NCBI RefSeq assembly: GCF_947259545.1
Contig: NZ_CAMYMK010000008.1
Span: 124,001 to 188,000, forward strand
DNA: 64,000 nucleotides
Source of the DNA: an uncultured Marinobacter sp.
Lineage (GTDB): Bacteria; Pseudomonadota; Gammaproteobacteria; Pseudomonadales; Oleiphilaceae
Direction: 5' to 3'
Numbering within the stretch: position 1 is the stretch's first letter; the number at the start of each line of letters is the position of its first letter. A program made the position numbers and the translations under genes. Below are positions 27,035 through 35,357 of this stretch, piece after piece. The notes beneath the pieces were generated by a model. It was given only the letters and a program-made list of their open reading frames with translations, had not been told where the DNA came from and made no database searches.

Positions 27035-28247
27035 GGTCATTGGCCTTTGTGGGCTGATTGAATACCAGCTGTTCAAACTGCTCGATCTGGCTGGCCCAGT
27101 TCAGTTCCAGTGCATCCAGGCGAGCCTGGGCGCGGATTCGGTTCAGTAATGTGGGCTGGTCGGCGAGGCGCAGGGCGTTGTCCACGAAGCCCTCATCGTC
27201 TGTTAGCGATGCCTTCATGCCGTTGTCTTCCTGGCGAATATGTTCACTGGCCGCGGCATCGTCGAAGGCCACCACGCCCAGGCCGCTTGCCATGGCCTCG
27301 GTAACCACGTTGCCGAAGGTGTCGGTTTTGCTCGGGAACAGGAAAATGTCGCCTGATGCATAATGGCGTGCCAGGTCTTCCCCGCGCTGGGTGCCGCAGA
27401 AAATGTAATCCGGGTGACGTTCTTCCATCTGTTTGCGCAGTGGACCATCGCCCACCAGGATGAAGCGGGTCTGGGGGTGCAGTCCCCGGATGCGCTCAAA
27501 GCAGGCAGCGGCCATCTGCAGGTTTTTCTCGGAGGCCAGTCGACCCACATAAAGAACTCCCCGGTCACTGCCTTTCAGACCCCATTGCTGACGCAGTGCC
27601 TCGTCGCGTTTGTGTGGGCTGAACCGATGGCAATCAACGCCCCGGCTCCAGAGTCCCGTTGGAGTAATGCCCATGTCAGCGACCGTGCGCTGCATTTTGC
27701 GGGTGGGCACCAGGGTGATGGCGGTGCGATTGTGAAACCAGCGTCCATACGCGCACAGCAGCTTTTCCAGGAACCCGGCTCCGTAGTATTGGCTGTAGGA
27801 GTGAAAGTTGGTGTGAAAACCGGAACTGACCGGTATGCCCAGCCGTCTGGCTGCGGTGACGGCTGCCACGCCCAGGGGACCCTGGGTGGCTACGTAAACG
27901 GCGTCCGGACGTTGCCTTTTCCAGAGCCTGGTCAGCGACCGGGCACCGGCGATGCCAAACCGCAGGTCGGGGTAGCCGGGCAAGGGCAGTCCTGTCACTA
28001 CGTGTTCAGCGGAAAACAGTTGATCACCGGCGTGGGCCACCTGTCCTTTGGCTTCATGCTGCTGACGGGGCCGTACCACCGTTACGCTGTGCCCGCGTTG
28101 CAGCATGCCCTGGCACAAGTGCCGCAAGGTGTTAGCCACACCATTGATTTCCGGAGGAAAGGTCTCGGAAACGATGGTAATGTGGCTGCTGCGCCTGATG
28201 GCCTGCGATGGGTTGGTCACGGTGCGTCCTGTGTTGCCCTGAATCAT
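27000..28247 (-). CDS. GT4-type glycosyltransferase
   Basis: GT-B glycosyltransferase, 415 residues. The N-terminal acceptor domain begins after a short leader with SSHITIVSETFPPEINGVANTL, typical of the mannosyl- or glucosyltransferases that act on lipids. The C-terminal donor domain shows GVLYVGRLASEKNLQMA, RFILVGDGPLRKQME and the EX7E-type segment DTFGNVVTEAMASGLGVVAFD. The start is taken as the ATG at 28247; a GTG eight codons downstream (MTNPSQ) behind AGGA is also possible. It overlaps the PAP2 gene, and the product may be a membrane glycolipid. Confidence 0.9.
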   Translation of the reverse strand: MIQGNTGRTVTNPSQAIRRSSHITIVSETFPPEINGVANTLRHLCQGMLQRGHSVTVVRPRQQHEAKGQVAHAGDQLFSAEHVVTGLPLPGYPDLRFGIAGARSLTRLWKRQRPDAVYVATQGPLGVAAVTAARRLGIPVSSGFHTNFHSYSQYYGAGFLEKLLCAYGRWFHNRTAITLVPTRKMQRTVADMGITPTGLWSRGVDCHRFSPHKRDEALRQQWGLKGSDRGVLYVGRLASEKNLQMAAACFERIRGLHPQTRFILVGDGPLRKQMEERHPDYIFCGTQRGEDLARHYASGDIFLFPSKTDTFGNVVTEAMASGLGVVAFDDAAASEHIRQEDNGMKASLTDDEGFVDNALRLADQPTLLNRIRAQARLDALELNWASQIEQFEQLVFNQPTKANDHALDNQSISFL

Positions 28248-28334
28248 GGTTCCACTATGAAAAGTCGCTGTGACAGTTGTGCGACAACCCCGTGACAATC
28301 TGTTTACCTTTTGACCAGACGAACCGGAGTATCT

Positions 28335-29372
28335 ATGCAGACGCGCAAGCTCGGTAGTACCGATATCAATGTCAGCCTGATTTGCCTCGGCACCATGACC
28401 TGGGGCGAGCAGAATACGGAACGGGAAGCATTTGAGCAGCTGGATCTGGCGGTATCCGAAGGCATCAATTTCATTGATGCGGCGGAAATGTATCCGGTGC
28501 CGCCACGGGCCGAAACCCAGGGGCGGACTGAGCAGTATCTGGGCAACTGGCTGGCTCGCCGCGGCCGCCGGGATGATCTGGTGATCGCGTCCAAGGTGGC
28601 CGGGCCGGGTAATGGCCTGAGCTATCTGAGGGATGGGCCCCGCCTGACCCGCGATCATATCCGCCGGGCCTGTGATGACAGCCTGCAACGCCTGCAGACG
28701 GATTACATTGATCTCTACCAAGTGCACTGGCCAGACCGGAATACCAACTTTTTCGGCAAACTGGGTTATGCCCATAACTCCGAGGAGCAGTCGACGCCGA
28801 TTGAGGAGACCCTTTCGACTCTCGACGAATTGGTGAAAGAGGGCAAAATCCGTCATATCGGACTGTCCAATGAAACGCCCTGGGGCGCCATGGAATACCT
28901 GAGACTTTCCCGGGAAAGGGACTGGCCCAGGGCGGTGAGTATCCAGAATCCCTACAATCTGCTGAACCGCTCCTATGAAGTGGGGATGGCAGAAGTGTCA
29001 CACCGGGAGCAGGCTGGGCTTCTGGCTTATTCGCCCCTGGCGTTTGGCACGTTGTCCGGCAAATACCTGGACGGACAGCGACCACCCAAGGCTCGTCTGA
29101 CCCTGTTCGAACGTTTTAGCCGTTACGCCGGCGGCCGTGGCGAGGCGGCAACCCGCGCCTACGCGGATCTGGCGAGGGAGCATGGTCTGTCACCGGCACA
29201 ACTGGCGCTGGCCTGGGTGAACAGCCGGGATTTTGTCACCAGCAACATCATTGGCGCTACTACCATGGAGCAGTTGCGGGAAAACATCGGGTCGGCTCGC
29301 ATCACCCTGGACCGCGAGGTCATTGACGCCATTGAGGCTCTTCATCAGGAATTTACCTATCCCTGCCCCTGA
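28335..29372 (+). CDS. aldo/keto reductase (Tas-like)
   Basis: NADPH-dependent oxidoreductase of the aldo/keto reductase superfamily, 345 residues. The barrel starts MQTRKLGSTDINVSLICLGT. The catalytic tetrad is visible as the aspartate and tyrosine of DAAEMYP, the lysine of VIASKVAG and the histidine of YQVHWPDR. The long insertion after the histidine and the GATTMEQLRENI C-terminal cofactor segment match the Tas subgroup. The ATG at 28335 follows CGGAG. It is divergent from the glycosyltransferase. The substrate is unknown. Confidence 0.92.
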   Translation: MQTRKLGSTDINVSLICLGTMTWGEQNTEREAFEQLDLAVSEGINFIDAAEMYPVPPRAETQGRTEQYLGNWLARRGRRDDLVIASKVAGPGNGLSYLRDGPRLTRDHIRRACDDSLQRLQTDYIDLYQVHWPDRNTNFFGKLGYAHNSEEQSTPIEETLSTLDELVKEGKIRHIGLSNETPWGAMEYLRLSRERDWPRAVSIQNPYNLLNRSYEVGMAEVSHREQAGLLAYSPLAFGTLSGKYLDGQRPPKARLTLFERFSRYAGGRGEAATRAYADLAREHGLSPAQLALAWVNSRDFVTSNIIGATTMEQLRENIGSARITLDREVIDAIEALHQEFTYPCP

Positions 29373-29600
29373 ATGACTGGGCCCCGGCGCTTTTTTCAGA
29401 AAGAGGGTCGGGGCGCATTTGTGCGTGGTGTGATACGTGGAAGGGCTTAAAGATTAATTTTTGACATGAACGCTTTCATTTGGTGACAAAAAACCGACTA
29501 CTTTGTGTGCGAATTCACATCTTTCGGACCTGGAATCATTAGACTTTAGCCTTATACGAACGTAAACTGCTGCTCTAATAAAAAGGTCGTCAGAAGTATC

Positions 29601-29903
29601 ATGATTATCCGCATTTTTGTCACGCTGTTAGCTCTCAACATGGTTGCATTCGTCGTTCGTGCCGAAGCGGAAGAACGAGTCGTTGCTGAGGATGTATACG
29701 AACTTCAGGAACGGATGGCAGGGGATTTTGAGCGCGACGACTCCGAAGACGCACTGGCCGAAATTGGATCCCGCCTGTTGAGTCTCAGCTTGTATCGTTC
29801 CGAGTCCGGAAAGAAGCGCTACGCCTCTGATCGGGCCCGTGCGGACCACGGTGTTGCCCTGTTGGAAGAGGGTGCGGCCCTGAATCTGAAGTGGAATTTC
29901 TGA
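29601..29903 (+). CDS. small predicted exported protein, unknown
   Basis: I do not recognise this 100-residue protein. It has a plausible signal peptide (IIRIFVTLLALNMVAFVVRAEA), then an acidic helical stretch (YELQERMAGDFERDDSEDALAEI, quoted in part as ERMAGDFERDDSEDALAEI) and a basic tail (YRSESGKKRYASDRARADHG). The ribosome site before the ATG is weak. Codon use looks like the neighbours. It stands alone between the aldo/keto reductase and the CoA hydrolase genes, with 228 and 138 bases of noncoding DNA on either side, so it is probably a separate transcript. It could still be spurious. Confidence 0.55.
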   Translation: MIIRIFVTLLALNMVAFVVRAEAEERVVAEDVYELQERMAGDFERDDSEDALAEIGSRLLSLSLYRSESGKKRYASDRARADHGVALLEEGAALNLKWNF

Positions 29904-30041
29904 ACGCTAACCTACCACTGCAATCTTCCCCGAATTCATCGTTATAGCCTCCGAATAAGTCGCCTGGCTCATTGCCTGCGTGCACCTCTCATGTGATGAT
30001 CCTCTCCGGAACCCTCTCGAAGGTTAAAAAGGAGTATGGAT

Positions 30042-32243
30042 ATGGTCGCGGACGCCCCGTTACGACTGAGCGATACCAATGCCTGTGTGGACGCTGTTAT
30101 TGAGCGGGTGGGTAAGAACATTACCCTCGGATTGCCCCTGGGACTGGGTAAGCCCGTTCGGTTTGTGAATGCGCTCTATCAGCGTGCCAAGGACGACCCT
30201 TCCATCAACCTCCATATTGTGACAGCGCTTTCGTTGCTTGCTCCGCATGGCAGTTCTTCTCTGGAAAAGCGGTTTCTCGGGCCGTTCGTGGAGCGTTTGT
30301 ACGGCCGTACCCCGGAATTGGCATACGCTCGGGACGTGAGCGCCAATCGCCTGCCGGACAACGTCCAGGTGTCTGAGTTTTTCTTCAAGGCGGGATCATT
30401 CCTTCACAACACTGGCCAACAGCGCCATTACGTCTGTACCAATTACACCCACGCCGTGCGGGATTTGATGGCCCTGGGGGTAAATGTGATTGGGCAGATG
30501 GTGGCGCCCGGAGATGGCTCCGGACAGGTCAGTCTCAGTTCCAATCCGGACCTTTCCCTGGATTTGTTGCCTCTGATGCGTGAGCGGGAAGCCGAGGGTA
30601 CGCCGGTCGCAATCATCGGGGAGCTCAATGAATATATGCCGTTCATGGGCCATCATGCGGCGATTGGAGAAGACGAGTTCGATGTTCTCCTGGAGCATCG
30701 GGCGTCTGATTATCCACTGTTTTCCGCGCCGCAAATGGCAGTGAGTCCGGAGGATCACCTGATCGGTTTCTATGCCAGTGCCCTGCTCAAAGACGGCGGC
30801 ACCTTGCAGGTGGGAATTGGGTCTCTGGGGGCAGCGTTGGTGCACAGCACTATCCTGCGGCACAAGCAGAATGATGACTGGAGAGCGGTTTTCGATCACC
30901 TGAAAATCGCGGACAGGTTCCCCGTAGCAGCACAGACCGGCGGTATGGGCCCGTTCCGGGAAGGGCTTTATGGGTGCAGCGAAATGATGGTGGATGGCTT
31001 CTACTATCTGCTGGATGCTGGCGTACTGACCCGCGAGGTGTATGACCATGCAGGTTTGCAAACACTGATCAACCGGGGCGATATCAGCCACCAGGTAACC
31101 CTGGAAACGCTTGATGTCCTCCGCCGGGAACAATTGATTGATTCCCCGATGCGGGCCAGGGATGTGCGCTGGCTGACCCGTTTCGGCATTTTCAGGGACG
31201 CTGTCGAGTTCAAGGGCGGTCGGTTGAGGATAGGGGAGCAGTCGCTGGACGCGGATCTGGATAACCCTGACGCCAGGGAGGCCATTCGTACCCTGGCGCT
31301 GGGTGATCGTCTGACCGGCGGTGTGGTTATGCACGGCGGTTTCTATGTCGGGCCGGAATCCTTTTATCAGGCGCTACGGGATTTGTCCGCCGAGGACCGT
31401 GAGCGCATCTGCATGACGAGCGTGAACTTCATCAATCATCTCTATGACCACGCCTTTGGCAATCAGCGGTTAAAGGCTGCCCAGCGTGTTCATAGTCGGT
31501 TTATCAACTCAGCGATGATGTATACCCTCAGCGGCGCCGCCGTTTCCGATGGCCTGGAAGACGGTCGTGTGGTCAGTGGCGTGGGCGGGCAATATAACTT
31601 TGTTGCCATGGCCCATGAGCTGCCCGGTGCCCGCTCTATTCTGACATTGCGAAGCACCCGCCAGTCCGGTGGTGAGACGCTATCCAATATTGTGTTCAGT
31701 TATGGTCATTGCACCATTCCGCGACATCTGCGGGATATTGTGGTGACCGAATATGGTATTGCCGATCTGCGGGGCCAGTCTGACGAACAGGTATACCTGA
31801 GGCTGATCCGCATCGCTGACTCGCGTTTCCAGCAGGATTTGTTGAAACAGGCCCAGAAGGCAGGCAAGGTGGCGTCGGATTTCACGCTGCCCGCTGACTG
31901 GTGCAATAACACGCCGGCGTCGGTGCGTGAGGCGATCAGCTGCAGTGGTAACGATCAGTTGTTCCCGGCATTTCCTTTCGGCCGTGATTTCACCGACGAG
32001 GAGCTGACTCTGGGCAAGGCGCTGAAAACCCTGAAGGCCGCAACCTCGACCCAACGTGGTAAACTGGCGACCTTGTGGCACGCCTTCCGGGAAAAAGATG
32101 AGGAGGGTCGTTACTCGTCACTGTTGCAGCGTATGGGGCTGGAGAATCCCCGGGGGCTGAAAGCCAGGCTGGATCGGCGCCTGGTCATTCATGGCCTGCG
32201 CACACTCGACACACCATCGAATACGGGAAGCAAAGAGACCTGA
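30042..32243 (+). CDS. acetyl-CoA hydrolase/transferase family protein
   Basis: Enzyme of the CoA-transferase/acetyl-CoA hydrolase family. It is long, 733 residues against about 500 for typical members. The core is recognised from TLQVGIGSLGAALVHS in the middle and, near residue 500, GVGGQYNFVAMAHELPGARS, TRQSGGETLSNIVFSYG and VVTEYGIADLRGQSDEQVY, the C-terminal CoA-binding domain. About 100 extra C-terminal residues are helical. The ATG at 30042 is 7 bases after AAGGAG; an ATG at 30036 is too close. It overlaps the next gene by one base (TGATG). Substrate preference cannot be told. Confidence 0.88.
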   Translation: MVADAPLRLSDTNACVDAVIERVGKNITLGLPLGLGKPVRFVNALYQRAKDDPSINLHIVTALSLLAPHGSSSLEKRFLGPFVERLYGRTPELAYARDVSANRLPDNVQVSEFFFKAGSFLHNTGQQRHYVCTNYTHAVRDLMALGVNVIGQMVAPGDGSGQVSLSSNPDLSLDLLPLMREREAEGTPVAIIGELNEYMPFMGHHAAIGEDEFDVLLEHRASDYPLFSAPQMAVSPEDHLIGFYASALLKDGGTLQVGIGSLGAALVHSTILRHKQNDDWRAVFDHLKIADRFPVAAQTGGMGPFREGLYGCSEMMVDGFYYLLDAGVLTREVYDHAGLQTLINRGDISHQVTLETLDVLRREQLIDSPMRARDVRWLTRFGIFRDAVEFKGGRLRIGEQSLDADLDNPDAREAIRTLALGDRLTGGVVMHGGFYVGPESFYQALRDLSAEDRERICMTSVNFINHLYDHAFGNQRLKAAQRVHSRFINSAMMYTLSGAAVSDGLEDGRVVSGVGGQYNFVAMAHELPGARSILTLRSTRQSGGETLSNIVFSYGHCTIPRHLRDIVVTEYGIADLRGQSDEQVYLRLIRIADSRFQQDLLKQAQKAGKVASDFTLPADWCNNTPASVREAISCSGNDQLFPAFPFGRDFTDEELTLGKALKTLKAATSTQRGKLATLWHAFREKDEEGRYSSLLQRMGLENPRGLKARLDRRLVIHGLRTLDTPSNTGSKET

Positions 32244-32701
32244 TGCAAAAACCTGATGTTTTTACCGTTCACTATGTCCTGAAGAACAAGATCGGGGAGC
32301 TGGTTGATACGTCGGAAGGCAGTGAACCATTGCACTTCCTCTACGGCAGCCAGGGCGTAATCACCGGCATTCAGGAAGCGGTAAAGGACCGGAATGTGGG
32401 GGACTGTCTGGAAGTGACCGTGCCGCCCTCCATGGCCTATGGAGATCACAACCCGGAATTGATTCGCACGGTGCCACGCTCCATGTTTGAGGGGGTGGAG
32501 AACCTCGAGATCGGTATGAAGTTCCAGACCAACACCGGAGACAGCGCGCAGATCGTGCAGGTGGTGGGTATCGACGGTAATCTGGTGAAGGTCGACGCCA
32601 ACCATCCGCTGGCGGGCTTTACCCTCTACTTTGATCTGGAGATTGTCGGTCGACGGGAGGCCACGGAAGAAGAGGTGACGCAAGGGCGCCCGCTTTACTG
32701 A
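32243..32701 (+). CDS. FKBP-type peptidyl-prolyl isomerase, SlyD-like
   Basis: The 152-residue protein matches SlyD/FkpB architecture: an FKBP fold split by an insert-in-flap chaperone domain. Visible motifs are VHYVLKNKIGELVDTSEGSE, PLHFLYGSQGVITGIQEAV, and in the flap PPSMAYGDHNPELI; the second half of the FKBP fold is NHPLAGFTLYFDLEIV. The histidine- and cysteine-rich nickel tail of E. coli SlyD is absent. It is coupled to the CoA hydrolase gene by a TGATG overlap and is convergent with olsA. Confidence 0.92.
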   Translation: MQKPDVFTVHYVLKNKIGELVDTSEGSEPLHFLYGSQGVITGIQEAVKDRNVGDCLEVTVPPSMAYGDHNPELIRTVPRSMFEGVENLEIGMKFQTNTGDSAQIVQVVGIDGNLVKVDANHPLAGFTLYFDLEIVGRREATEEEVTQGRPLY

Positions 32702-32723
32702 ATGGCGGTTTGGCTGTGCGGCG

Positions 32724-33527
32724 CTATGCCTGCTGACGCACAGCCTCCTTACCTTGCCGGTCTTCCTCTATGGCCCGTTCCCGATAGATCTGTTGCACCC
32801 CGGCGGCAATCATTTCCCGTAATTGTTCCGTTGCTTCCGTCAGTGGGCGGTTGACCTCGACCCGGATGGGCGGGTGAAAGACGATGGTCACATCCACCGC
32901 TGGGTGACGAAGCAGGCGCGGCAGGTGGCACTGGAACTCATCATCGCCGATAAACGGTGCCAGGTGGTCGGGTCGTCCATCTCGTGTGTAAGCGATGCTG
33001 ATGCCCTGCAGGGCAACACCGGCATCCGCCGCAGCCTGGAGCAACCGGCTGTGAAACGGAAGCACGGAGAGTCCCGCGCTGGTTGTACCTTCCGGAAAGA
33101 TCAGTACCGATTGCCCCCCGCTCAGAGTGGAGGTGATTTCCTGTTTGGCTTCCCGGGCCTTGCCACTGCCGCGGACAATGAACAGGGTGCCTGCCTGTCG
33201 CGCAAGCCAGCCAATGACTGGCCAGCGGCCAACCTCCGCCTTGGACAGGAACCTAAGAGGCGTGGTCCCACCGAGGACCGGTATGTCCGACCAGGAGATG
33301 TGATTGCTCACCAGCAGCACCGGGCCAGAGACAGGCATGCCTTGCTGACGAACCCGCAGGCCCAGGCAGCGGCTGGCGCCGTGGAAGCAGAAACGGGCGA
33401 CGGGCGCACGATCAATAGCCCGGCGGGTAATCGTTTCCACTATCCCGCAGGTGATTGCGATCAGGGCGGTTGCGAAGAGAAAGGCGGAGAACAGTGCCAG
33501 TCTCAGCATCAGTCGAATCATTCCCAC
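32724..33527 (-). CDS. olsA: lyso-ornithine lipid O-acyltransferase (PlsC family), probable OlsA
   Basis: 1-acyltransferase of the PlsC family with one N-terminal membrane helix (LRLALFSAFLFATALIAITCG), the catalytic HX4D motif in SNHISWSDIP and FPEGTTSAG further on. Because it directly follows an OlsB-like gene with a 14-base gap, it most likely adds the second fatty acid to lyso-ornithine lipid, though phosphatidate synthesis is not excluded. The GTG at 33527 is chosen because a GGGAG site lies 6 bases before it; an ATG at 33521 is the alternative. Confidence 0.85.
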   Translation of the reverse strand: MGMIRLMLRLALFSAFLFATALIAITCGIVETITRRAIDRAPVARFCFHGASRCLGLRVRQQGMPVSGPVLLVSNHISWSDIPVLGGTTPLRFLSKAEVGRWPVIGWLARQAGTLFIVRGSGKAREAKQEITSTLSGGQSVLIFPEGTTSAGLSVLPFHSRLLQAAADAGVALQGISIAYTRDGRPDHLAPFIGDDEFQCHLPRLLRHPAVDVTIVFHPPIRVEVNRPLTEATEQLREMIAAGVQQIYRERAIEEDRQGKEAVRQQA

Positions 33528-33541
33528 GGGAATCTCCCTCG

Positions 33542-34300
33542 TTAGACCTTGCCCATAAAGTGTCGGCTGTAGCGTGAGGCCAGGCGGCTGACTTCCAGCA
33601 CCACCAGCATGTCGGCGCAACGGAACTCGGGGTCCCAGCAGGGCTCTCCGCAGACTCGGGCTCCAAGGCGCATATAGGCCTTGATCAGCGCCGGGACGTT
33701 CACCGGGCGCTCTTCGCTGACCGGATGGGCCAGGTGGGGCAGCTCCCGTTTAGGAGTCACCCGAAATCCCTCATCGGACATGAACTCCCGCTGCAGGTAG
33801 CGGGCAATGTTCCAGGCTTTCAGTCCACCATCCGACATGCTGATACTGGCGCAGCCAATCAGGTAGTCCACCCGGTGCCTGACCAGATACTCTGCCAGGG
33901 AAGCCCACAGCAGTGTGATGGTGGCGCCGTTGCGGTAATCCGGATGGACGCAGGTTCTGCCAAGTTCTGCCACGGTGCCTGTGAGCTGGTGAAAGGCGCT
34001 CAGGTCAAACTCGCCTTCCGAGTAGAAGCCACCTGCCTTCGCCGCATTGCGCTGATGAAGGATGCGGGTGGTGGCGACCAGCTCGCCGCTGACCTGGTCG
34101 GTGACAATCAGGTGGTCGCACCAGGCATCGAAGCTGTCTGCATCAATACCCGGGGTCTTGGCTCCGAGATCGGAGTCGTATTCCTCGGAAAAAACCCGGT
34201 AACGCAGGCGCTGTGCGGCTTCCACGGTTGTTGGGTGGGTGGTTATTCCAGCCTTCAAACGCCGGGCGGGGCGGGTGATGCGTACGGATTGCGCGCTCAT
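33542..34300 (-). CDS. olsB: L-ornithine N-acyltransferase OlsB-like (GNAT fold)
   Basis: OlsB transfers a 3-hydroxyacyl group from acyl carrier protein to ornithine, the first step of ornithine-lipid synthesis. The 252-residue protein has a GNAT fold: AAQRLRYRVFSEEYDSDLG, LVATTRILHQRNAAKAGGFY, the acyl-CoA/ACP-binding AELGRTCVHPDYRNGATI, and YLIGCASISMSDG. The family is also related to exosortase-associated acyltransferases, but the neighbouring PlsC gene favours OlsB. The promoter region carries five PhoB-like half-sites, matching known Pho control of ornithine lipids in other bacteria. Confidence 0.87.
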   Translation of the reverse strand: MSAQSVRITRPARRLKAGITTHPTTVEAAQRLRYRVFSEEYDSDLGAKTPGIDADSFDAWCDHLIVTDQVSGELVATTRILHQRNAAKAGGFYSEGEFDLSAFHQLTGTVAELGRTCVHPDYRNGATITLLWASLAEYLVRHRVDYLIGCASISMSDGGLKAWNIARYLQREFMSDEGFRVTPKRELPHLAHPVSEERPVNVPALIKAYMRLGARVCGEPCWDPEFRCADMLVVLEVSRLASRYSRHFMGKV

Positions 34301-34336
34301 AACCTTGTCTCATTGTTGCCGTTTCCAGACAAGGCT

Positions 34337-34387
34337 ATGAACTGGGTATGACAGCGGAATGACCGCCCGATGACGACTCGGTGACAG
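34337..34387 (-). promoter_or_regulatory. five tandem PhoB half-sites (Pho boxes) upstream of olsB
   Basis: On the minus strand, heptamers start every 11 bp: CTGTCAC (34387-34381), TCGTCAT (34376-34370), CGGTCAT (34365-34359), CTGTCAT (34354-34348) and AGTTCAT (34343-34337), with 4-base spacers CGAG, CGGG, TCCG and ACCC. The PhoB box is two CTGTCAT-like heptamers separated by 4 bases, so this array holds several overlapping boxes facing olsB, 37-87 bases from its start. Confidence 0.88.
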
Positions 34388-34446
34388 TCGCTTTGGGACA
34401 AATATGGATGCGAAGTATGTCACGAGCTGTAACAGAGGGGATGTTC

Positions 34447-34475
34447 CATGTATATTTCTGAATAGCATGTATAAT
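34447..34475 (+). promoter_or_regulatory. candidate promoter with direct repeat, upstream of RstA-like regulator
   Basis: CATGTATA occurs at 34447-34454 and again at 34466-34473, a 19-bp period. The second copy overlaps a perfect -10 hexamer TATAAT (34470-34475); no good -35 is visible. Just downstream is the short palindrome GCTGTTACAGC. Autoregulation by the adjacent regulator is possible. Confidence 0.4.
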
Positions 34476-34549
34476 TGCTGTTACAGCAGGTTGCCTGTAT
34501 TGTCAGGAACTGAGTGCTTCTTCATGAAACCGGAATAACAAAACCAGAG

Positions 34550-35287
34550 ATGGACGGCGTGGAACAGACAAACGAAAGTTGGCGAATTCTCATTGTCGAG
34601 GATGATGAACGGCTGGCAGAGCTGACGCGGGAATATCTGGAGAGTAACGGTCTGACCGTTTCCCTGGAGACCCATGGCGGCCGTGCAGTCGAACGTATCC
34701 GCAGCGAGCAGCCTGATCTGGTTGTTCTTGATCTCATGTTGCCGGGAGAGGACGGCTTGTCCATTTGTCGCCGGGTGAGGCCTTTTTTCCAGGGGCCGAT
34801 CATCATGCTCACTGCCCGTACCGATGACCTGGATCAGGTACTCGGTCTGGAAATGGGTGCGGACGACTACATTGGCAAACCGGTGCAGCCCAGGGTACTG
34901 CTGGCGAGGATCCGTGCCATGTTGCGACGGATTACCGAAGGCGGCCAGGGCGGGGCTGACGAGGCCAATGGCGAAGAGCCGGTCCGGCTTCAGTTCAATG
35001 ACCTGGTGGTGGACCGTTCCATGCGGGAGGCCTGGTTGAGTGATGAGAGTATTGAATTGACCAGTGCCGAGTTTGACCTGCTCTGGTTGTTGGCCAGTAA
35101 CGCCGGTCGCGTACTCAGCCGCGAAGAGATCTTCACGGCCTTGCGGGGTATCGAGTATGACGGTCAGGACCGCTCGATTGATGTCCGGGTGTCACGGATT
35201 CGTCCCAAGATTGGCGATGATCCGATACATCCCCGTCGCATCAAGACGGTTCGCAGCAAGGGCTATCTGTTTGTAAAAGAAGCCTGA
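34550..35287 (+). CDS. OmpR-family response regulator, RstA-like
   Basis: The 245-residue response regulator has a receiver domain (ILIVEDDERLAELTREYL, phospho-acceptor aspartate in LVVLDLMLPGEDG, threonine in MLTARTDD, lysine in DDYIGKP) and a winged-helix DNA-binding domain from about residue 150 (ELTSAEFDLLWLLASNAGRV, RTVRSKGYLF-type end). The wording around GPIIMLTARTDDLDQVLGLEMGADDY resembles RstA rather than PhoB. The ATG at 34550 has only a weak ribosome site; a GTG three codons later is possible. It is followed after 70 bases by its likely kinase. Confidence 0.9.
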   Translation: MDGVEQTNESWRILIVEDDERLAELTREYLESNGLTVSLETHGGRAVERIRSEQPDLVVLDLMLPGEDGLSICRRVRPFFQGPIIMLTARTDDLDQVLGLEMGADDYIGKPVQPRVLLARIRAMLRRITEGGQGGADEANGEEPVRLQFNDLVVDRSMREAWLSDESIELTSAEFDLLWLLASNAGRVLSREEIFTALRGIEYDGQDRSIDVRVSRIRPKIGDDPIHPRRIKTVRSKGYLFVKEA

Positions 35288-35357
35288 ACCATCAGTCTCT
35301 GGCGCTGGTTGTGTCCTTATTGGGGCGGGGCCGGCGTTTGTTGCCAGGGTTATCCCA

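Noticed and set aside
28248..28856. Upstream extension of the glycosyltransferase frame
   Set aside because: It would run antisense through the start of the aldo/keto reductase gene and its residues match no glycosyltransferase; the ATG at 28247 is better.
29380..29420. GC-rich hairpin after the aldo/keto reductase gene
   Set aside because: Only about six pairs form (GCCCCG/CGGGGC) across a long loop, and the T-run falls inside the loop.
30396..31334. 312-codon minus-strand frame within the acetyl-CoA hydrolase gene
   Set aside because: Antisense shadow of a conserved coding region, with no ribosome site or family match.
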